Shown piece by piece: positions 31,354-35,796 of a DNA stretch of 35,796 bases. Both the position numbers and the translations under genes were made by a program. The DNA comes from Acidimicrobiia bacterium. Lineage in GTDB: Bacteria; Actinomycetota; Acidimicrobiia; IMCC26256; PALSA-555. The DNA lies in the NCBI GenBank assembly GCA_009694295.1, contig SHVJ01000011.1, forward strand, positions 1-35,796, given 5' to 3'. Within the stretch, counting starts at the first letter, position 1, and the number at the start of each line of letters is the position of its first letter. A model generated the notes under the pieces. That model worked only from the letters and a program-made list of their open reading frames with translations. It made no database searches and was not told the DNA's origin.

Positions 31354-32127
31354 CTAGAGGCGCAGCAGCTCGGGCGCGGCGGGGCAGTCGACGCGGTGCT
31401 TCAGGCGGTCGGGGGCTTCGAGGCCTGAAGGGCCGGCCACCTCGACGACCTTGGTCACGTCGAGCTCCTCGAGGTCGATCTCTTGGCGCTGCACCTCGGC
31501 GTGGAGCACATCGAAGAGGCGCGGGGGAAGCAGACGTCCGGTTGCGACCACGAGCCAGAGCGGCGTGCTGCCGAGCCCCCAGAGCAGGTCGGCCGTGGCC
31601 TCGGGGACGAGTGCTGTCGTGGGGCTGGCGGCCGAGGTCTCGACGATGAGATGGGTCGGACCGAGCGCGGCGACCTGGGCTTCGTCGACCACACGGATCG
31701 GCTGTTCGACGCGGCGCAGGCGCGCCGTCATGCCTCGATCGCCGTTCCGCGGGCGGATCGCAACGACGTCGAGGTCGGGGCGTTCCGCAAGCGCCCGTCC
31801 GGCGATCTCGGGCCATCCGAGAACCGCGATCGGCTCGTCGTGCGGGAAAGGCAGGAGCGAAGCGAGGCGTGTCGCCGTGCGGTCGGCCTGGAGACGGCGC
31901 ATCGCGTCACGCGCGCCATCGGCTGGATTCGCCGCCGCGACTACATGCGCGCACAGCCACCAGAGCGGTCCGCAGTCCACGTGATGGGCGAGAAGACGAC
32001 GGCAGACCGTGACCAGTTGGGTGGTGTCTTCGCCGAACTCACTGAGACAGTCGGCGGTCTCGGCGACGAGCACCGAGTCGTCGGCGCCTGAACGGGCGAG
32101 TGATCGCAGACGCTCGAACGGCAGCAC
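31354..32127 (-). CDS. Unknown actinobacterial protein, possibly eIF2B/MtnA-like
   Basis: 257 residues from GTG 32127, 20 nt after the acyl-CoA dehydrogenase stop. A longer reading to 32286 overlaps that gene. An N-terminal helical part (LARSGADDSVLVAETADCL, HVDCGPLWWLC) is followed by an alpha/beta part with PIAVLGWPEIAGRAL, THLIVETSAASPTTALVPEAT and LWLVVATGRLLPPRLF. The order loosely recalls the Rossmann-like domain of eIF2B and methylthioribose-1-phosphate isomerase. That resemblance is weak and no active site is visible. Probably co-transcribed with the dehydrogenase. Confidence 0.6.
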   Translation of the reverse strand: MLPFERLRSLARSGADDSVLVAETADCLSEFGEDTTQLVTVCRRLLAHHVDCGPLWWLCAHVVAAANPADGARDAMRRLQADRTATRLASLLPFPHDEPIAVLGWPEIAGRALAERPDLDVVAIRPRNGDRGMTARLRRVEQPIRVVDEAQVAALGPTHLIVETSAASPTTALVPEATADLLWGLGSTPLWLVVATGRLLPPRLFDVLHAEVQRQEIDLEELDVTKVVEVAGPSGLEAPDRLKHRVDCPAAPELLRL

Positions 32128-32147
32128 GGTGAACGATCGTCCTCGGC

Positions 32148-33365
32148 TCAGCGCGACGCGGGTGGCTCCTTGGGCAACCCCAACACCCGCTCCCCGATGA
32201 TGTTTCGCATGATCTCGTCGGTCCCGCCGGCAACGCGTCCGCCGGGGACGCCGAGGACCATCTCGGCCCACGCGTACGTTCCCCACTCGCCGGTGTCGGC
32301 GACCAGGCGCGGTCCGAGGATCTCGCCGACGGTCTGAGCCTGGAGCTGCATGTTCTTCGTGAGCGACAGCTTGCCGATCGACATCTCCGGCCCGGGCAGG
32401 CCGCCGGCCTTGATCTTTGCCATCGACCGCATGGAAGTGGCGCGCGAGACGTACCCATTGATGTAGATCTGCGCGAGGCGTTGGCGGATCACGGGGTCAT
32501 CCGCCACGCCGAAGTGGCGAGCCATCTCCGTGAAGCGCGCGATGCTGAAGTCGCTCATGCCGCCGCTGCCACCACCGATCGCGGCGCGCTCGTTCATGAG
32601 CGTGGTGAGAGCGACGCCCCAGCCTTCATCGACATCGCCAAGACGATGCGAGTCGGGAATGCGCACCTCTTCGAAGAACACTTCGTTGAACGACGCGCCA
32701 CCGGTCATCTGGCGGAGCGGGCGTACCTCGACTCCGGAGGCATGCATGTCGACCACGAACATCGTGAGGCCCTTGTGCTTGGGCTTGTCGGGTGACGTAC
32801 GCGTGATGATCTCGCCGATGTCGCTGTGCTGCGCACCCGACGTCCACACCTTCTGACCGGTGACGATCCACTCCTCGCCGTCGCGCACCGCGCGGGTCTG
32901 GATGCCGGCGAGATCCGAACCGGCAACCGGTTCGGAGAAGAGCTGACACGCAACAAGATCGCCGCGGTACAGCGACCGGAGGTAGCGCTCCTTTACCTCA
33001 GGGATGGCATGCGCCAGGATCGTGGGCGCGACCATGCCGAGCCCGATCACGAACACGCTCTGGTTGGGGAGCGCGTAGTCGGTGGTGACAGAGCGGTACG
33101 CGCGCTCGTACGCGGTGGGCAGCGCCCGTCCCCCGTACTCCTCGGGACCGCTGATCCATCCGAATCCGGCGTCGAACTCGGCGGCCTTGAATTGCTTGGC
33201 CGCGACGACTTCGGCGGCCTCTTCCTCGGGCGTCTTCTCTTCGAGCAGGCCGACGTTGTCGGACCCCTCGCCCCACGAGAACTTCTCTTCGACGCGACGC
33301 TCCGCGTGCTCGTCGAGAAAGGCTCGCGCCTCAGTACGGAAGTCGTCCTCAGTGATGATGCTCAC
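32148..33365 (-). CDS. Acyl-CoA dehydrogenase
   Basis: 405 residues. The FAD and acyl-CoA segments CQLFSEPVAGSDLAG, WIVTGQKVWTSGAQ and GGTDEIMRNIIGERVLGLP are typical of the family. The sequence has the long, charged N-terminal helical region of actinobacterial dehydrogenases that act on steroid or branched acyl-CoAs. It oxidises acyl-CoA to 2-enoyl-CoA and passes electrons to ETF. TAGCAT at 33396-33401 and a GAGGGG ribosome site precede the ATG on the minus strand. Confidence 0.92.
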   Translation of the reverse strand: MSIITEDDFRTEARAFLDEHAERRVEEKFSWGEGSDNVGLLEEKTPEEEAAEVVAAKQFKAAEFDAGFGWISGPEEYGGRALPTAYERAYRSVTTDYALPNQSVFVIGLGMVAPTILAHAIPEVKERYLRSLYRGDLVACQLFSEPVAGSDLAGIQTRAVRDGEEWIVTGQKVWTSGAQHSDIGEIITRTSPDKPKHKGLTMFVVDMHASGVEVRPLRQMTGGASFNEVFFEEVRIPDSHRLGDVDEGWGVALTTLMNERAAIGGGSGGMSDFSIARFTEMARHFGVADDPVIRQRLAQIYINGYVSRATSMRSMAKIKAGGLPGPEMSIGKLSLTKNMQLQAQTVGEILGPRLVADTGEWGTYAWAEMVLGVPGGRVAGGTDEIMRNIIGERVLGLPKEPPASR

Positions 33366-33419
33366 CCGAACCCCTCGCTCGCCGATGGTGGGTCGATGCT
33401 AGTTGCGGCCGTCACCTGG

Positions 33420-33815
33420 TCAGCCGGTCCCGGTGGTGGTCGCCCGGACGGTCGCGAACACGTCGGTGAGCGCCCCGAGGGTGTCGCCTCGACCGATGAG
33501 CGCCGCCGCCGCACCGCTGATCTTCAGCATCCCGGCGTTGAGGGCTCGCTGCGCGTTGATGTCGCCGCGATGCATCGCGGATGCCGTGACGAAATCAGTT
33601 TCCAGGGCGATCTGGGGCGCGGGTGCACGCCCAGCAACCACGCGAGCGCCCTCCTGGTCGATGATGACGTGGTAGGTGACCTCGCCGTACGGCGTTCCGG
33701 TGACGCGCTGTTCGATCACGAGCGGCGCCGAACGGCCGAGTTCGGCGAGCACCGGCGACTCGCGGGCGGCGGTGTCGAGCTCGTCGAGCCATGCCTCGGA
33801 CAGGAACTCGGCCAC
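33420..33815 (-). CDS. SCP2 sterol-transfer-like protein
   Basis: 131 residues from GTG 33815. The longer frame to 33875 lacks a start signal. FLSEAWLDELD begins a helix, then strands (LVIEQRVTGTPYGEVTYHVII, ARVVAGRAPAPQIALETDFVTASAM) and the C-terminal INAQRALNAGMLKISGAAAALI helix match the SCP2 fold. These proteins bind lipids or acyl-CoA, which suits the acyl-CoA dehydrogenase just downstream. TACTCT lies 6 nt before the start. Confidence 0.75.
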   Translation of the reverse strand: MAEFLSEAWLDELDTAARESPVLAELGRSAPLVIEQRVTGTPYGEVTYHVIIDQEGARVVAGRAPAPQIALETDFVTASAMHRGDINAQRALNAGMLKISGAAAALIGRGDTLGALTDVFATVRATTTGTG

Positions 33816-33821
33816 CGGCGG

Positions 33822-33827
33822 AGAGTA
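33822..33827 (-). promoter_or_regulatory. -10 box TACTCT for the SCP2-like gene
   Basis: TACTCT on the minus strand ends 6 nt before the GTG start. Confidence 0.5.
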
Positions 33828-33857
33828 CCGGCTGCTTCGATTCGGGTGACCCGGGCC

Positions 33858-33863
33858 TACGAT
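33858..33863 (+). promoter_or_regulatory. -10 box TACGAT for the polyprenyl synthase
   Basis: TACGAT ends 6 nt before GTG 33870. It lies in the 54-nt gap shared with the divergent SCP2-like gene. Confidence 0.55.
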
Positions 33864-33869
33864 CGAACG

Positions 33870-34943
33870 GTGCAAACACCGACTCGACGCTCGGCCGGCG
33901 TCCCTTCGAGTTTGGCCGAAGTCGGCGTGCGGGCAGTCTCCCGAGTGATCGAGCTGCTCGACCGCGAAGTCGAACGATGGCGCACGGTCGATCCCGACCT
34001 CGTCGAGCCGCTCACCTCGCTGCGGGAGCTAGTCGTTGCCGGCGGCAAGCGGCTCCGACCCGCGTTCTGCCATTGGGCCTATGTAGGTGCAGGAGGATCG
34101 CCGGACGACTCGTTGGTGGCCGACGCGGGCGCGGCCCTCGAGCTGCTCCATACCTTCGCGCTCGTTCACGACGACGTGATGGACGGTTCGCAGTTTCGCC
34201 GGGGCGTTCCCGCGATCCATGAGCAATTCATCGCTCGTCACGATCGCAGTGCATGGCGTGGGGAGAGTCGTCGCTTCGGCGAAGGGGCCGCGATCCTGGT
34301 GGGCGACTTCGCCTTGGTCTACGCGGACCAGCTCTTTCGCGGGGCGCCACCTGTGGCACGCGAGGTGTTCGACGAGCTGCGGGTGGAGCTCTGCATCGGG
34401 CAATACCTGGATCTCGTGGGGACTGCGAGCGCGAGCATCGACGCTGCGCAGGCGTCGCGCATCGCTCGGTACAAGTCTGGGAAGTACACCGTGGAACGAC
34501 CGCTGCATCTCGGCGCGGCGCTTGCGGGTCGGCTCGACGAGCTCGGAGCACCCTTGAGCGCCGTCGGGTTGCCGCTGGGGGAGGCGTTCCAGCTGCGTGA
34601 CGACATCCTCGGGGTCTTCGGTGATGCATCGGTGACCGGAAAGCCTGTTGGTGACGACCTTCGCGAGGGCAAGCTCACACCCCTTGTCGCGTTCGCCGCT
34701 CGACGCGGCGGCGACGTGGGCTCGCAGCTGCTCTCCATGCTCGGCCGTCCGGACCTCGACGACGACATGGTCGCGTCCATGCAGGCGTTCCTGATCGAGT
34801 GCGGCGCCCGCGACGAGGTCGAGCGCGAGATCGAACGACTGGTCGATCAGTCGTTCACCGCGTTGAGCACCACCGCGATCACACCAGTTGCGCGGGCGGC
34901 GCTCGAAGAGCTCGGCATGTACGTCGCTTGGCGCGATCGCTGA
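33870..34943 (+). CDS. Polyprenyl diphosphate synthase (GGPP-type)
   Basis: 357 residues. GGKRLRP (58-64), the first aspartate motif DDVMD (101-105) with H100, and the second motif QLRDDILGVFGD (241-252) followed by GDDLREGK. These define trans-isoprenyl diphosphate synthases that add C5 units to an allylic primer. F97, four residues before the first Asp motif, hints at a short (C15-C20) product, as in the GGPP synthases for carotenoids, archaeal-type lipids or quinone chains. The frame stays open upstream to 32826, but that part shadows the dehydrogenase and SCP2-like genes. Confidence 0.9.
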   Translation: MQTPTRRSAGVPSSLAEVGVRAVSRVIELLDREVERWRTVDPDLVEPLTSLRELVVAGGKRLRPAFCHWAYVGAGGSPDDSLVADAGAALELLHTFALVHDDVMDGSQFRRGVPAIHEQFIARHDRSAWRGESRRFGEGAAILVGDFALVYADQLFRGAPPVAREVFDELRVELCIGQYLDLVGTASASIDAAQASRIARYKSGKYTVERPLHLGAALAGRLDELGAPLSAVGLPLGEAFQLRDDILGVFGDASVTGKPVGDDLREGKLTPLVAFAARRGGDVGSQLLSMLGRPDLDDDMVASMQAFLIECGARDEVEREIERLVDQSFTALSTTAITPVARAALEELGMYVAWRDR

Positions 34944-34998
34944 ACCGGTCGAGAAGGTCGTCCGGCGTCGACGCTCGGGCGGAACCGACGTGCTCCGA

Positions 34999-35004
34999 TA
35001 GTGT
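34999..35004 (+). promoter_or_regulatory. -10 box TAGTGT for the second ABC ATPase
   Basis: TAGTGT ends 9 nt before the ATG at 35014, with no Shine-Dalgarno between. Confidence 0.5.
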
Positions 35005-35013
35005 CGCCCGCCG

Positions 35014-35796
35014 ATGACGACGGCGCCGGCAATCGAGGTTGCCGGGCTCGAGAAGTTCTACGGATCCACCCGCGCCGTCGATGGGATCTCGCTCGTCGTC
35101 ACGGCTGGAGAGGTGTTCGGGCTCCTGGGACCCAATGGCGCGGGCAAGACCACGACCGTGGAGATCCTCGAGGGCTATCGCCGCGCCGATGGTGGGACCG
35201 TGCGTGTGCTCGGCCTCGACCCGATCGATGAAGGAGCGCGTCTGCGCCCGCAGATCGGCGTCATGCTCCAAGAGGGCGGGCTCTACCCGGGCCTGCGTCC
35301 GCTGGAGCTGCTGCGTTCCTTCGCTGCGTTCTACGACGATCCGCAGGATCCGGTTGCGCTTTTGGAGCTCGTCGGCCTGACCGACGTTCGCGCCACGGTC
35401 GTGCGCCGGCTCTCGGGTGGCCAGCAGCAACGACTTGCCCTCGCTCTCGCGCTCATCGGCCGTCCCTCGTTGGTGTTCCTCGATGAACCGACGGCCGGGA
35501 TGGACCCCCACGCACGCGCGACCACCTGGCAGATGGTGCGCGACCTACGCGATGCGGGCACCACGGTGATGCTCACGACCCACGCCATGGACGAAGCGGA
35601 GCAGCTGTGCGATCACGTGGCGATCGTGGACCACGGGCGGATCGTTGCGTCGGGAACGCCGGCCGAGCTCACGAGCAAGGCCGGTGTCGACGAGCTGCTG
35701 TTCTCGGCGACTCCTGGGCTCGCGTGCACCGAGCTAGCGACCGCGCTTGGTGTGAATCCCGCTGTCGTCTCAGAGCCGCGACCAGGCGAGTACCGC
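35014..35796 (+). CDS. ABC transporter ATP-binding protein, truncated by window end
   Basis: The frame is open from ATG 35014 to the last base (261 codons) and lacks a stop. Walker A GPNGAGKT (39-46), signature LSGGQQQR (133-140) and Walker B LVFLDE (153-158) are all present, followed by the D-loop AGMDP and the switch His in LTTHAMDEAEQL. It resembles the ATPase of ABC-2 exporters. A permease gene probably follows beyond the window. It is distinct from the DrrA-type ATPase beside ctaA. Confidence 0.88.
   Translation, partial: MTTAPAIEVAGLEKFYGSTRAVDGISLVVTAGEVFGLLGPNGAGKTTTVEILEGYRRADGGTVRVLGLDPIDEGARLRPQIGVMLQEGGLYPGLRPLELLRSFAAFYDDPQDPVALLELVGLTDVRATVVRRLSGGQQQRLALALALIGRPSLVFLDEPTAGMDPHARATTWQMVRDLRDAGTTVMLTTHAMDEAEQLCDHVAIVDHGRIVASGTPAELTSKAGVDELLFSATPGLACTELATALGVNPAVVSEPRPGEYR

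Noticed and set aside
32826-33869. Long N-terminal extension of the polyprenyl synthase
   Set aside because: It is antisense to the acyl-CoA dehydrogenase and SCP2-like genes. GTG 33870 behind TACGAT fits the family length.
1-35796. Mobile element, prophage, CRISPR or defence island
   Set aside because: No transposase, integrase, phage structural gene, repeat-spacer array or known defence gene was seen. The DinG-type helicase and the 5'-3' exonuclease fit ordinary DNA repair.

Overview
The window is 35.8 kb of gene-dense, high-GC DNA. It most resembles a high-GC actinomycete, probably a deep lineage such as Acidimicrobiia, and possibly a metagenome-assembled genome. The pointers are an F420-type (deazaflavin) oxidoreductase, a heme A synthase followed by a two-gene ABC exporter (as I recall, the Rv1456c-Rv1458c arrangement of mycobacteria), Ser/Thr/Pro-rich secreted proteins, frequent GTG/TTG starts, and many start codons that lie 6-9 nt behind a TANNNT -10 box, as in leaderless actinobacterial transcripts. 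The assignment is an inference from gene content. I see no rRNA, tRNA, CRISPR array, transposase, integrase or phage gene. No stretch over about 125 bases lacks a gene.

Layout. 1-2865: an IclR regulator and a tightly coupled trio: a UGSC-type (here CGSC) thiol protein, a Cys-containing partner of unknown fold, and a small CxxC NifU-like protein. 2941-9290: mostly solitary metabolic genes: an NTF2-like protein, an amidase, a deazaflavin oxidoreductase, a DUF983 membrane protein, an aldo/keto reductase coupled to a universal stress protein, and a DinG-type Fe-S helicase. 9314-13990: an LpxO/OlsC-like Asp/Asn hydroxylase facing a minus-strand run that encodes an alpha-oxoamine synthase, a stand-alone E2/CAT-like acyltransferase, a secreted trypsin-like protease and a lytic-transglycosylase lipoprotein. 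The hydroxylase, synthase and acyltransferase could together make an amino-lipid.

14074-23236: a poly-gamma-glutamate hydrolase-like protein, a PIG-L deacetylase coupled to an HD-domain protein, a PLDc_N membrane protein with a coiled-coil tail, a peroxiredoxin-like protein, an M48-like protein that has lost its zinc motif, a penicillin-acylase-family Ntn hydrolase, an unknown protein split in two, an alpha/beta hydrolase and a CapA-like phosphoesterase. Three genes in this stretch carry a single in-frame stop with convincing coding sequence on both sides (15372, 16412, 20864).

23327-35796: ctaA with a DrrAB-type exporter, an SRPBCC protein coupled to a stand-alone 5'-3' exonuclease, an SDR, a membrane-anchored PQQ-type beta-propeller, rmuC behind a possible DNA-damage (RecA-NDp/PafBC-like) promoter, a 47-residue zinc-ribbon protein, an acyl-CoA dehydrogenase with an unknown protein, an SCP2-like protein, a polyprenyl diphosphate synthase and the start of a second ABC ATPase gene cut by the window end.

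The most interesting items are the CGSC thiol-redox operon, the putative amino-lipid cluster, the cluster of in-frame stops, the leaderless promoter pattern and the rmuC promoter.
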